Counted from the stretch's first letter, positions 1 through 12,309 are shown. The stretch: DNA of 64,000 nucleotides from Cordylochernes scorpioides (GCA_030710605.1 CP092886.1:162238000-162301999), one strand, 5' to 3'. Translations and numbers: made by a program. The notes: generated from the letters alone by a model not told the origin.

Positions 1-616
1 TGCTTTATGTAATTATCGATAAAAAGATCAATCGTTTTAAAGAGCAGATGAAGATTTCCTAAGAGAGGCGGTCGATTGACCTCGGTCGACACAAGGTGAC
101 ATTGTCTTCTTTAGACGTCTTCTATCACCCACCTGTCGCCGCATCGATTGACATGGAATTGACAGCTTGGACATGAGCCTAAACAATTACATTCACGTAC
201 GTAAATTAAAAGATACACACATATCCAGACAGGCACATGAAACGCGCGAGCACACAGAAACTTACGCAAATATGCGCATTCACATCTATACACATAAATG
301 CCATCAAACGGAATGGTAGATAGCCAAATACACAATGAGGTACACACATTCGAATGCACCTATGTATATAACGAAATGCATGCACATGGTAAGCTGATAT
401 CCGAACAAATACACGCAAAATATACACACATTCAATTTCTCAAATTCGAACCATTGCTCACACGCACATACAGAAACCCACGCACACACCTATACCGACA
501 CACCATAGCCCCATGTAGACATACAATATATAAATAATTGCTCTCATGAGTCGAACAAGGGGCTTCAGATAAATTGAATCCACTTGGAGTTCAATGAAGA
601 TAAATTAACCTATGGA
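1..616. other. AT-rich flank with a CA-rich low-complexity stretch
   Basis: No gene can be supported here. From about 200 to 535 the + strand is rich in short CA/ACA runs with interspersed ATA (degenerate CA-type low complexity), which produces several overlapping short frames on both strands. A GC-richer piece at about 60-180 has a short open frame ending in TGA, but there is no convincing splice context, so it is not called as an exon. Confidence 0.5.
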
Positions 617-775
617 CAAACCTTAAGTAAGGCCAACAGCCCGAAACGTATGTGGTTAGATTTTCTTAATTTATCAAGAAATTGGGTTGGCCAATTATCA
701 CGGAACAAGTTAAATAAACATTTAGTTTATTTTTGTACCACTAGATGGCACTCTGCCATTTAATATTCTCGGGTG
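617..775 (+). repeat. Dispersed 'family C' repeat copy with GGGC-type hairpin
   Basis: This copy shares, in the same order, three blocks with 27640-27790 and 61660-61800: a GGCC-x-AGCCCGAAACG hairpin block, a TTTTCTTgAT...ATCAAGAAA mini-palindrome followed by TTGGCCAA, and a GTTTAGTT..CTAGATGGC block. The order and spacing agree over about 150 bp, so this is a real repeat family rather than chance. Its TIRs are not recognisable in this copy. The autonomous parent is unknown. Confidence 0.6.
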
Positions 776-1498
776 GGCGGTCAGGAAATGCACTTCAAAA
801 AATATATTTTTATGAAAAATTAAGAAAAAAAGAGAATTTTGTTTTAATATAAGTATATATATCTGATATCCAGTGCGCGAGCAACATAATATGATAATGG
901 CCTCAACAAAAACATGGAATATGATATGTATGTTGTTTAATAAAAAGGACCATTTCTAAAAGGTACTTCGATAAAAAAATTACAAGAAATAATATATTTT
1001 CTCAGTAAAGAAATGGGATACCAGATTTCACTAAGGATAATTTACAATTTTGGAGAAAAACGACAATTCATCTCATCAAATTTCTTACTAAATTTAAAAT
1101 GAGATATCTTTAAAAATTATTTTATGAAAATGAAATTTCTTGATATATTTTTTCTTGAGAAAAAAATTAATGTCCTAATTGAAAAAAACCGTCTTCTCAC
1201 AGACATTAAGCCAAACGGCCATATCGCTCGGTCGTTAATAACGGACTTGTCAAGTTTTTGCTCCTATCGGCGCGGAGGTAAATTTTGCCGATTTCTCGTA
1301 ATAATTTGTAATCGAGATAAAACATGCAGACGTTAATGGTGGCGAAAGCTATTTCGTGCCTAAAACAGATTTTCAATTTCCTATCAATATTATAAAATTA
1401 TCAATCCATAAATATTAGTTCTAATATAAGAGAATTACTAGTCACATTGAGATTCCAAGTTATTTGCATTTGTACATATAGAAAGATAGGTTTTTTTG
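776..1498. other. AT-rich sequence, nothing recognised
   Basis: Very AT-rich, with one 70-codon frame at 1124-1336 (+) of no recognisable family. The frame is Lys/Ile/Phe-rich at its start, as expected of translated AT-rich noise. I see no RNA gene, repeat or splice-bounded coding stretch. Confidence 0.5.
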
Positions 1499-1625
1499 CT
1501 AATCCCAAATACCATGGTGGGTAATTAGCGACTGCTTTTACTGTAAGTGAACCACATGTCTACACATGTTAAAGCAATTTAACATTTGAACTTAGAGCTT
1601 TTGTTCACTCGCACTTAATGCAACT
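1499..1625 (-). repeat. Truncated SINE copy (3' half, minus strand)
   Basis: Reverse complement of the 3' half of the SINE at 11040-11365. The shared blocks are ACCATGGTGGGTA, then GCGACTGCTTTTACTGTAAG, then CCACATGTCTACACATG followed by AAAGCA. It is older and more diverged than the 11-kb copy and lacks the tRNA-like head. Confidence 0.65.
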
Positions 1626-1640
1626 ATACATATATACCAT

Positions 1641-3035
1641 ATATATATTTATATTTTTTTTCATAGATTTTTGCCTTAAAGGGGGATTGAATTATTTTAT
1701 ATATTTATTTATTTTTTGCTAGAAAAGTCACAATTCAAAGATTTATACAAATCTTTAACACAATGCTATCGTGCCATTCATATTTATATATGTATAAAAT
1801 GGTTTCTACGCTTTAAAGAAATGTCCAAGTTAGATTTTTAAAAGAGTACAATCCAGTTTATTCTAACCAAAAAAATCCCAAACTGTAACTGGCGTTGGCA
1901 TCTCTTGAATGGAAAATACGGTTAAAGTTTGTTTTCAGTAACCACTGTATATCTAGACAGAATATTATATAAAAACACTTTCATTTTAACTTTTAAATAA
2001 TGTAGATATTTTTAGTTTGACGTAAATATATATCTTAAGAGGGAAATGAAGTAAATATATATATATATTTTTTTCGTGCATCCACAAGAACAATGTTTAA
2101 ATATCAAAAGGTCAACTTAAATGATTTTTCATTAAAAATTGTTTTAAATAAAACACGCTAACTGTATAGTAGTTATATCGATGTCCTACGTCCAATATCA
2201 AGATTTAAACTTTGAATTGATCGCCATTGGACAACATCAGGCTAATAGCCCTCGTCAGTCTAGGCTGGACTTTGATTTCATAGATTCGCACAAGATGAAT
2301 CATATTATTAATTAAAGCGTCAATTTAACTTTAAAGGCAAACACAATTATCACAATCACAATTATTAACACAAATTATCTTGATGACAAGATCTTAATTA
2401 GAGGTAGGTGGAACTTAGATACAATTTTTATCCAATATAAACCATAATATTCAATGAAAAGAACATGTGGATTCTTTCCTCCAAGCGCAAAAAAATAAAT
2501 GGCGCTTATTTTCTTGGCTTCATTTAATTACCAGTTTGTAATTTAAAGGCGATGAAACCATTTGGTGTATATTGGTTTCTTTCTTGTGATACTTGAAGGT
2601 AAAATGGCAAATTGTTATTATGTCACGGCTGCTGATCAGAAATATTTCGTAATTCTTGCAATAGTTGTAATACTGGAATGATAAAAAGGAAGAAAACCTT
2701 TATTTACATTATTATGTTATCCAATATTATTGACTAGTTGTTTCCATTTTGGAAAATATAATAAAATTCAGCAATAATTCGTTTCATTTTAATTTAAAAA
2801 AACGTAAGTTTTCGAGTTGATCACTATTCTCCATACACACACAAATATTATTTTAAATAAAATTTTTATCTAATTTTTTATTGAACTTGAAATCTCGTGT
2901 AGTTCATTTCCTCGCACTAACTGAGATTGACACGTGAAGGAACCTCGAATTATTATACTCACATATATACACAGAGTTGAATAAAATTATTAATTACAAC
3001 AAACTATTACATATGTCATAGTAAGAATCAGGGAT
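1641..3035. other. AT-rich sequence with one GGGC hairpin remnant
   Basis: No gene. At about 2240-2275 the minus strand carries a GACGAGGGCTATTAGCC motif of the same kind as the GGGC..GCCC hairpins at 635, 22755 and 27665, so an old retroelement-type remnant may sit here. The rest is unstructured AT-rich DNA. Confidence 0.4.
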
Positions 3036-3304
3036 TTAATTAAAGAAATTCAACAAAAACAAACTTTTTATTCAGGACACATGCCCTACATAGGATTCGC
3101 CCAGGTGAAAAATTGATTAGAAAAGATGAGTTAGTTATTTACAGATGATCGGTCATTTACATATCCATTTACATACGGCTCTCTTCTCTCAATGTTTCTT
3201 CTCTTGCGCAGCCCTGTAAAACTTGTACAGGAACAATGTTTTGGATTTATTCTTTGTCGTCCTAGACAACAGAGCCTTCAGGACGAGAATTAATTAAAGA
3301 AATT
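3036..3304 (-). mobile_element. 239-bp insertion flanked by 15-bp direct repeats
   Basis: TTAATTAAAGAAATT occurs exactly at 3036-3050 and 3290-3304, flanking 239 bp that are less AT-rich than the surroundings. Read on the minus strand, the insert starts TTCTCGTCCTGAAGGC, contains AATAAAT, and ends in an A/T-rich run (…AATAAAAAGTTTGTTTTTG). A 15-bp target duplication with an A-rich 3' end is what target-primed retroposition leaves, so I read this as a minus-strand retroposon or a 5'-truncated LINE end. The family is not identified, and the low complexity of the 15-mer leaves some room for chance. Confidence 0.5.
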
Positions 3305-3984
3305 TGAGTTGTTTTATTGCGGTGTTGTATAGGATGGCATTGTAGGGAAGTTATATTTTTGTGTTCATACTATGAGGATTAGATGAGATGAAGTTAAAAA
3401 GTTATTTATATTAATAGATTTAATGTATACTTCACAAATACAGTGCTACGTGAAATTGAAGGAATTATTTCATCAATTGGTTTAGTAAGGTTATGTGGAT
3501 TTTCAGCATTCAAACGTCCCTTATAACGTAATATTGATAAATATTACGCTCCGTAGATTAGGTTGAAGAGATGAATGCTGTTTTGAGGTTTCTTACAGAA
3601 CGGTTGAAATTGATATCGATTTGAAATTTTCTTTTGAGAGCCTAGAAAAGTTACCTATTTAAAATGGAATATATTTAAAAGATTGCCCATTTCTTCATTT
3701 AATTATTTTTCGAGAATTTGCGCATTTGTCTGCTGTATATGCGCATTTTTTAGATGTAATATCATTAGCTATTCATCCAATATATTTCAAAAGGTTTTAT
3801 TCAGAGATTTATATAATGAATATAAAAAAGAAATAAACGAATTGATTTCAAGCGTTAGATATTACTTGGGCTCAATAAATCGGCAAATCATGATATGAAG
3901 ATATCAATATTAATTACATAGTTACATATTATTCAAAATTTATAATGGAAGATTCTTCCAATTCGTTATTCTATTATATATAGT
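3305..3984. other. AT-rich sequence, nothing recognised
   Basis: Contains a 71-codon frame at 3683-3898 (+) with no recognisable motif. I do not support it as a gene. Confidence 0.45.
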
Positions 3985-4079
3985 TAAACCTGTCTATAGC
4001 GCCCCCTCTTGGGATTCACCAAAATCGGGGGCTATAGAGAGGGAGGCGCTATTTAGAGGGGGCTCTATAGACAGGTTTA
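3985..4079. mobile_element. 95-bp TIR element (MITE)
   Basis: The ends are inverted copies: TAAACCTGTCTATAG followed by C/AGCCCCCTCT, with one mismatch over about 25 bp. The element is flanked by TA if the outermost TA is counted as target. The middle carries two further internal copies of the GCCCCC/AGAGGG block, so the DNA can fold into more than one hairpin. The TA target and size suggest a Tc1/mariner/pogo-type MITE; the exact family is inference. Confidence 0.7.
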
Positions 4080-7000
4080 TCTGTATATATATTAATATGT
4101 TATTATATATTGTATATATATATAAACTATACACTCATTGAATCTCACTGGTGAACTCCAGATAAATTGATGAGCCAAATCTATCCTTTAAATAGATTTA
4201 ATATTCCACCACGAATATGTCAGCGACTTCTAAGTAAATTCAATATTTAGAAATTAATTTCAAGATAAGTGCTCCATGACCTGGGGAAAAATGTGCGCAC
4301 AAATTGCAAGTCCCCATTTTTTAGTTAACTTAAATTTACCATGAAAGGAATCTATTACCGCACTTTTAACCAAGTTTTTCTTTTAATAATTTTTTTTTAC
4401 CTTTTTATATTTAATATTTAATTACATTTTTCTCTCTAAGAGACAAAGATGCACTATTTTAGAAGTGACATCTAAGCTCAAATTTAGATTGGAAAATAGA
4501 TTTCCTTTTAAAAATCTTCTAGGTTCGCTGCTTCTTTTCTTTTATCGATGGTCCTAACTCAATTACAAAATTCTCCGTTCTTTCACAGAGAGAGAAAATA
4601 ATAAGAAATACCTCCCAATATATGATAAAGAGAAAAATTCTCTCCTTGCTTTTAACAATCATTAGATGAAGTCTAATCAGATATTCTTGTAATTAATAGC
4701 TAAGCTTAATTTGATTACTTATAAATAATTAGTAGGCAAGAGAGTATAATACATTAGTAAACTCGAATTCCAAAAAGCTTTAATACATTTTAAATATTTA
4801 TTCAAAATAGATATTTTTTATTTAAAATGAATTCCTTTTTATTTTAAAAATTTTCCTTTTTTTTTTTTGTTCCTCTGCCTTCGTGGAAATGGCTGTCCAT
4901 TGTAGAAGCACGAAGAACTAGGTCTTAAAGAAAAAGCCTAAGCTATTTTCTCAAGTTCCAATATATTTTATATTTTATCAACATATTTAATTCTCTGATA
5001 TAAATATTCTCTAAAATGTCATGTTCGAGTTGTAGCATAAGTAAATTTGAAGCAGACGATATAGTTCTCAGAGGAGTAATGTTTTCCAACTTGTTTACTC
5101 TCTTGGAATATTAAAATAAAATTCCAAGATATTTAAGATACTTGAGATAAAATTAATAAGAAAATGAAAGAGAGAGTGTTGTGTTACCTCTGACATATGC
5201 GAATTCATCAGCGGACGATGAAACAAAGAAGAATCCATTCCACGAATTGAAAGGAAGATCAGGAGGTGAACAAAGAACTAATCCCTCGCTACACGACACC
5301 GTCTTACCAGCACCAACTTAATAGCTTCAGCTTTTGGCGCATTGCATTACTTTCAAGAAACTCCAACAATCCTGAAAGAGCTTATTTATTGAACTATTTG
5401 AATTTATATATCAGATAGGACGAGCTCTTATAATGTATAAAATGAATATGAATACTTATCTCTATCTAAAGAGTTGGATTCTATACATGCTAAGTTTTAG
5501 TTAAGAAAGTTGATCCAATTTCTCAAATTCTATCATTTCAAAGCGTATTTATTCTCTTCCAATGAGGACATAGTACTTTCTCTTTCTTCCTTAATGGTTT
5601 CTCAGAAACTTACAAAAGACTCCTCATCTAATTACACGAGTCTCGTATTAAAATGGATATTTGTGTATAATAAAGTAAAAATTAAAACCACAAAAATATT
5701 AAACTTCTAAAGTACTTAATATCAATTCATAGAATATAATTTGTGAAGAAAAAGGAATCCCCACATTAACCTATCAGTAATGTACATCTATAACCATCCA
5801 AGTAAGTTATAAACTGGATACCAATGTGTGTGATATATAAAACCTTTATCATTTATTTTGATATATTTAAAAATGTTATTGTCTATCACCTTCTCTGTAG
5901 TGACCTTTGAAGACCTCTGTGTGAAACCAATAGGCTAAAATGATTAATCAAAGCCTACAAATATAGAATCGTTTAAGCTTGATCTCCAGGTCGGTTTAAA
6001 AGAACAGGTGAAAATAATATTTCATTCAAAGCGCCTTGCTCTATAACTTAGGAGGCATCAATAGATACAATTATCTAATAAATTTGTGATCGAACGTTGT
6101 GGCCCACTGTACGTATTACATCCCAAACATGATGAGACGCCAGCCATCTCTGTCTTGACCTCGATGTTCCATCTCGGCAACCGACAATATCTACACGTCT
6201 TAATATCAACATATGCGGGTTATCCTCAGCAGATGTCAGTTTAGCATAGCTTGAGACGTTCATAGTGCCATCCAAAGCTTCGTTTGGTTTTATAGGAGTA
6301 CAGCCGGAGTACGGATGGGTTTTGCAAGACATCTGGTTGTTAGCTCGGACCTGATCACCTTACCTATCTTGATCTATTGTGATTGTAATGAGGCGTTAAC
6401 CGACGCTTTTAAATTTTTTACGCGTCATTGGATTTGATGTTAGGCGAGTTTTTAAATATTTTGGGAAATAATTTGAACTAAAGAATAAATAATTATTTTG
6501 TATTTTTCTCTCTAAAGATCAATTAGGTACCTCTATAATCATAGCAATCTATATTAAAAATCATTTACATAAATATATAAAATGTATATTAATCATGCTT
6601 TATGAATATATCGATTAACACATATACAAAATACATTTAAGAAATAATTGGCTTAGTAATTATAGGTAAGCACAATGAGTTCCAAACACATCGTCTTTTA
6701 AAAATTATTATTAATCGAACAAGTCAGGTTCATTTATTGTTGTTGTTGCCGTGTCCATTGAAGAGTTTCAGATGTCTCCATGCACCTTTATCACAGCAGC
6801 AGCAATGTCCACTATATACGAGCGAAATGGTATTCTATATAAACCTAGTGATAAATTTGTTCATTATATAAACATGACTTACAATATCGTGAAGAAACAT
6901 TTCACCCTCTAAAGAGATGCTATTTGTACATATATACATCTCAGAAAAATATACATACAATTTTTAAAGTTAAAATCTAACTTGAAAAGATCGAAAGCAA

Positions 7001-7095
7001 CATTTATGAACGCAACGCTGCCATGTAAAGCGAAAGGACAAAGTTTCATTCGTTGAGAACGTTCTCGAATTTTCTGGAGGAAACATCTACGTTTT
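4080..7095. other. AT-rich intergenic or intronic stretch
   Basis: Starts with a TA/TATATA run (about 4084-4130). A less AT-rich block at about 5161-5321 (+) has an open frame ending in TAA at 5319-5321, polar in composition, with no clear upstream acceptor; it could be a terminal exon or chance. A minus-strand frame at 6075-6332 (85 codons, Arg/His/Ser-rich near its end) lies in a GC-richer island and is not assignable to a family. Nothing else is supported. Confidence 0.4.
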
Positions 7096-7200
7096 TATTT
7101 TCAAATTACAAAACTATTTTAGACGCGTAATATTCTTTTTAAAATAAAACAATTTCTACTGCCCTTACTGCAATGGAAAAATTATAGTGCATCGTATTAT
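7096..7200 (+). repeat. Family A copy lacking its middle
   Basis: ACTATTTTAGACGCGTA, then CTTTTTAAAATAAAACAATT, then TCTACTGCCCTTACTGCAAT match 12515-12590 almost base for base. The sequence then jumps directly to ATAGTGCATCGTA, which in the 12.5-kb copy lies only after about 260 further bp. It is therefore an internally deleted or 'unfilled' copy of the repeat at 12515-12870. Confidence 0.65.
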
Positions 7201-7689
7201 AAACGTTTTTATTTCTTCGCCCTCCAGAGTCTTGGACACAGAGAATGGCTATATACGTATTATATTCAAACTTGGGTTTTATTTCAAATTTTTCAACTTA
7301 TTCGTTTGAAACGCTCAGCTAACCCTGATATAATACGGTTCTGGAAAATCGATATTTGATTAAAGATATAGCTATATTTAATCAAGGTACGCTAACCCTT
7401 TTTGTTGTGTTTGACCTAGTTTTGTATCTCATTCTTCGATTGTATTAGATTGGCATCAGTTGGGTTCAAACTTTCCAAGCTGACATTTCATAAGGACACA
7501 AGCAACGTCTTAGTTGGAACACAGAATGCTCGAAATCTAACAAATAATTTCATTGGTTTTATGTTTGTAAAACTGTTGTAAAATTTCATTTATTTTATAA
7601 TATTTATATAAGATTATCAAGAGAAATATTCGAAACGATTATTTCGTAACTTATAGACATGTTAGATAATCGAGAGAATATTTGTCCAG
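7201..7689. other. AT-rich sequence, nothing recognised
   Basis: No gene, repeat or RNA supported. Confidence 0.45.
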
Positions 7690-8345
7690 TTGTGTAATAT
7701 TGTCTATAAATTGACTGATAGAGAACTGTTGTGACCTGCTCACCATCCATGCCTCTCGACCTGGCTCGGCAGGAGGCGAGGTGCTAACACCACCACTCTG
7801 ACAGGAATTGACCTGAACGAACGATTCCTGTAATCTCTCAAACATATCATATGAATTCCTCGTTGCATTTCAGCACCCTGAAGCCGGTGGACTTCGCACG
7901 AGTGAGTGAAGAGGTAGGATCCAGCCAAGGTGGGTGTAGTACACGCTAGTGCACAGGTGTCTAGATAGATGTTTAGTAGATAGTCTACCTCTAGTACTCC
8001 TCTAGAAGCATTTACGACCACACAATGTGTGGCAGTTAGTTGTCCATTCGTAGACGCTACTTAGAACAATCCGTTTTGTCTTCTCTATTTTATAAATCAC
8101 GGGTCTTTGTGCAGCGCCCGTAAATCTCTAAGCCTATTTATTCACCAGGAGTAGGCGACCGCCGATATTGACGTATGTCGGTCGGAGAGTTTATCTGTCA
8201 CATTCTGTTTGACAACGGTTCGAAACCCCCGGTTCCTCTCTTATCGGCTCGATTGTCGGGTGTTAGAATCCCAGCGTTGGATCTCCCAGGGGCGATATCG
8301 TCCTATTGTATCCTGGACGCACTGGCGATGTAGCGATCAATTAGC
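7690..8345. other. GC-richer island, probably an old transposon remnant
   Basis: About 650 bp clearly richer in G+C than the flanks, with an abrupt return to AT-rich DNA near 8345. Minus-strand frames at 7651-7845 and 7740-8021 overlap in different phases and neither has a recognisable domain. Composition unlike the neighbours with no intact frame suggests a decayed insertion, but no terminal repeats or target duplication are visible. Confidence 0.35.
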
Positions 8346-9170
8346 CGAATTTGTCACCATTGTTGAATATTTTCTTCTATCCAACTAATATGTTTAGGTA
8401 TATGCGTAAAGTGAAATGTGGAATTATACATCTTTACTGGAAATATTTTATATTTGTAATAAAGTTAATTAATAAATCGCTTTTTAAGGTTGTTAAAATT
8501 CTAATTAATGAAAATTAATTTATAATTTTACATGGAATGTAGGGAATTATTGTCATTATAAAATGTGCACAATATAAGTAAATCATAATTATGATGATAA
8601 TAATATACCGTGATGTTGTTAATGAAGATAAGCACAAGGAGCTGTGAATAAATAAATGTCAATAGAAGGGTGGAGATAGAAGACAATAAAACAAGTAAAT
8701 TCCCTCCATTTTCTTCCATTTAATAGTGACTCAATTCAGCCAAAGAAATTCGGAGAAATTCGATTCCTCTTCCCACGGACCATTATGCAGAAACCATTTT
8801 TCCTGGAATCGTCAGTTTATTGCTAGAATGATCTGTTTTCAATCTGAATAACGGCAGAATTGACATTTTTAAAATTTGGATTTCAATTGTTTTGACTATG
8901 GCATACAAGGTGTAAAAACTAGTGGAAGATTTTAGAATTTTATTTCACACGAGACACCTAAATTGATCTTTTTTAATTATATATTTTATTATTATAATAA
9001 ATATAACGATATATAAAAATAAAGATATTATTTCAGAATGAAAAATCATAATATATTGCGCTAAAAAAAAAAAAAGAAAATAGAGTTAACTACATGAGCT
9101 CACCATATCCATTTAAAATTGTAAACTATTTACGTACGTAAGTTTCTCTTGTTTGAGAATATTCAATGCT
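8346..9170. other. AT-rich sequence, nothing recognised
   Basis: Includes an A-run near 9064. No gene supported. Confidence 0.45.
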
Positions 9171-9995
9171 CTACTGTTTTTAGTACAATGCTAATATACT
9201 GGGAGGACACTACTCATCAGCGCTGAACCCTCCCAGTGGTTTAGCAAGTTTAGTGTTAATTGAGGAACCTTCCAATTTCGAAAGGTTTGTCAGAAAATAA
9301 TGAACCTATATATTGAAATTGGTTATTAATACTTGTGTAGAGTAGCCATATAAGACTCACTTGGCTCTCAAAATAATTTCCACTGCAAATATCCAGGATG
9401 TAGATCTGCGACCTTCAGATGATGGTGAAGGTCACTCAGGTTAGAGGGCGAATGGCGCCGCACGGCTAAAGTGTGAACAAGCGAAGAGTCGCTGGAGTTC
9501 TTAATCGTCACCTAGAATAATTCAACTGGAAATTAATAAAAAGCAATAACGCGACATATATATAGCAATTTAAAACATTTAGAAGCGAATGTTTATTTCA
9601 CACACTTATATCAAACTTCTACTGTCCTTACTGCGATGAAAAAATATTGAGAGGGCTTGGCTCATCAGTGGTAGACCCTCACAGCGGTTTTGCCAATTTA
9701 ATCTACCAGACCGCTTCCTTAGAGCTCAATACTGTATTAGATAATTCTGCGTATATATGCTATACTGAAGGCTGTATCTCAGAAATGGTATTCAAGCAAA
9801 CTATGTACATACGCTCTTAGGACAGTAGAATTAAATTTAATATTTAAATTAAGCAATGCTCTTCCGAAAACAATAAGGACAAAGCCAGATAGGCATAAAT
9901 TGATATAAAGCAATAAGGCGCCATTTAAAATATATAAAATTGAGGCTCTTAGACGCAGATGTTTCTTTCACGCATGTATCAACTGTAAATAAACG
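9171..9995 (+). repeat. Two tandem copies of dispersed family A repeat
   Basis: Unit 1 (about 9171-9610) and unit 2 (about 9611-9995) each carry the hairpin block (CTGGGAGG…CCTCCCAG at 9199-9236; TGAGAGGG…CCCTCACA at 9648-9683). Each then carries a body ending in an AAGCAATAa-GCG/GCC block, an AGAcGC/AGaaGC block and a TTTCaCaC block, before the CTACTGTCCTTACTGCGATG that opens the next unit. The copy at 61040-61450 shows the same head-to-tail arrangement. The units are about 70-85% alike by eye. A frame at 9849-10049 (-) is repeat sequence, not a gene. Confidence 0.65.
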
Positions 9996-10159
9996 CGGGA
10001 ATCTCGGTGTGTTTCTGGATAAGATGTATGATAAGTTGGAACTACTCAAATATTTATTCTACCATTCTTCACTTTTTGTTTAATTTGCCTCGTTTAGATC
10101 AAAAATTTGAAATATAGTGGTATTTTATTTAATGAAACAAACTTTTTACGAAAAATAAT

Positions 10160-10770
10160 TTTGTAATGTATATCAATATTGCATTATCCTTTCGTATAAT
10201 GATATTTCAAATAACAGTTTGATTTGTGCTATGCAAGGTTTTAGCGTACCAATTGAGATGGTGACTACAAATGTTCGTCTGAAACCCTCTCCAATTAACC
10301 GAAGTTATAAGAAGCCTACGTTATCTTGAAGGTTTACACTACGGCAATATTAAATAGGAACATAGATGTTACCTTTTGGCACAAAGTTCTAAGTTTATTT
10401 CAAGTTTCACTTAACACCACAACTCCGTTTATAACTGACCAGTTAATACTCTTCAGATAATGGTCATTTTCGAAAAAATAATCTGTTTTATTCCATTGTA
10501 TTCAGAGGTGTTAACCTTCAACACATTGATATGATCTCCTTTCTTATGATATTACATATATTATGATGCATTAGCGCGCCATCTTTCATCAAAATTCGAA
10601 ACTATTATAGACACGTATGATTATTTTAAAAGAAACATACATTTGTTATTTGAAATATCTTTTCACGAAAGAATAATGCAAATATTGATATACATTACCA
10701 TTGCAGAAAGGGCAGTAGAAATTGTTTTATTTTTAAAAGAATCATAGACGTCTATAATGGTTTTGAATTT
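10160..10770. repeat. Nested inverted repeats related to family A termini
   Basis: Outer pair: about 55 bp at 10163-10218 (AATGTATATCAATATTGCAT…) recurs inverted at about 10638-10692. A second pair, AATTCGAAACTATTATAGAC at about 10593-10612 and its inverted copy at about 10741-10765, is the same sequence that opens the family A copies at 7096 and 12515. Thus the family A terminus also exists as a terminal inverted repeat, which suggests that family A is a DNA transposon derivative rather than a SINE. Confidence 0.55.
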
Positions 10771-11039
10771 TCATATTATATAGATTGGGGAATAGATGGT
10801 GCGCAATATATTATTTGACAGCAAAATTTTTGAGGCTATTTAAAGATACATCTCCAGCTTACTTGAGGAAAGGATAAATATTTGAAGAGAGAGTCGTAAC
10901 CTTCATAGGTTTCTCTCTCGCCAATTTAAACCCCAAACCGTTAAATTTGAACTAAATAAATTTCCAAACTAGCAAACATTTGAAATGGACTTATTTGTAG
11001 AGGTATTTAAGGATTATATAGATACATACATAATACATA

Positions 11040-11365
11040 GGGGGGTTTTGGGGGTCGGTGTAAGGATGGTCTAAACCGTTGGTTTTTGACCGCAACGACC
11101 CGGGTTTGATTCCCGCATTGGGCACTTTTTTTTCTGATAAAGAAAATGCTCCAATGGCCCCCGATTCTTGCAAAAGTCCAACCCAACCAGCGAGTGCAAG
11201 TAACCAAACGCGGCTCTGGCACATTTGTAAGTGCAAAGTCGAACTGCTTTTCGCATGTGTAGTCATGTGGTGCACTTACAGTAAAAGCAGTCGCCAACTT
11301 CTACCCACCATGATTATTATGGCCTGTACCACGTGTACTAGGGATAATAAAAAAAACAAATAATG
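11040..11365 (+). mobile_element. tRNA-derived SINE, full length with target duplications
   Basis: Flanked by identical 10-bp direct repeats ATAATACATA (11030-11039 and 11366-11375). The 5' part is tRNA-like: a box-A-like TGGTCTAAACCG at about 11068 and a box-B match GGGTTTGATTCCC at about 11102, about 35 bp apart, which is the internal RNA polymerase III promoter arrangement. A body of about 230 bp follows, ending in TACTAGGGATAATAAAAAAAA. Several 60-95-codon frames cross it on both strands and are artefacts. The related copies at 1.5 and 13.5 kb confirm that it is a family. Confidence 0.85.
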
Positions 11366-11375
11366 ATAATACATA

Positions 11376-12309
11376 TATTACGTTCAAATATAGATGCATA
11401 ATTAATATATCCTTCTTTCGTTAGTTAAATGAATGTACACATTTCAAGCATAAATAAACAACCAGCGTTGTTTTCCACTTAGAAATTTTAATACTGTATA
11501 AAAACGCATTCATTTTCTATTAATATTTAACTATTTTGGATATAAATTTAAGTTTTTATTAAATTTTCTTACTTTTTTCCTTCAATTTAGAGAATAGAAT
11601 TCCTTATAAATTATTTTGATGAAATTAAAAGGATATTTAAAATATTTACGTCATTTTCTTTGTTTTTTAACGCTGTCAATATTTGAACGGTGGATTAGAG
11701 GCAGACGATAAAAACTGGCGACTAATTTCAAAACTCCCGCTCGCAATTAATGGAGCATTTTCTTTCGACTCGGAGGGATTAAAACAGGTCATTAATTTTG
11801 TAGAAAAAAAGGTAGAAGCAATGTGAAGTGTTTTTGTAATTAGAGGAAAGAAGTGAGGTGGATGAAGTCGTAGAAAATGTCTTGGGGAGAAGAAAAAAAA
11901 AGTTTAGAAGAAAAGTCACATTTATAATCTCCGGAAACAATTTCCCAAGGTTCTCCTCAGAGCGGAAATATGACAATTACGAAGATGTGGAGAGCTAACT
12001 TTGTTCCCCGCCATTTATACTAACTTCACGTTTCTTTCTTCAACTATCTCCTTATATATATTCAAGACATTTTACTTATTCCATGAAAAAGATAAAATAT
12101 TTGAAGTAATGATTTTTAACGATTTTTCTATAGAGATATTTGTGGAAAGAGATCTTCTCAATTTCTCTCCATCTTTTAAACAATTAGTTCTTAATCTATA
12201 TCAAAACAAATTATGTCATTACCGATTGAATATTATCAAAGTTGTTGGTATCCAAATTAATTTTCCTTCAATTAAATTAAGTGGCTTAATTCAGAAGAAG
12301 ACATCCATA
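11376..12309. other. AT-rich stretch with chance open frames
   Basis: A 103-codon frame at 12001-12312 (+) is Phe/Ile/Leu/Lys-rich with no motif, as expected from translated AT-rich DNA. It is not supported as a gene. Confidence 0.4.

Noticed and set aside
9360-9440. Possible half C2H2 zinc finger (F-H-C-K-Y-P-G-C) in a short + frame
   Set aside because: There is only one Cys pair, no His pair follows, the frame stops within a few codons, and it lies within a family A unit.
11070-11135. Functional tRNA gene
   Set aside because: A/B-box-like motifs are present but the cloverleaf is not complete, a long body and A-rich tail follow, and target duplications flank the whole: it is a SINE head.
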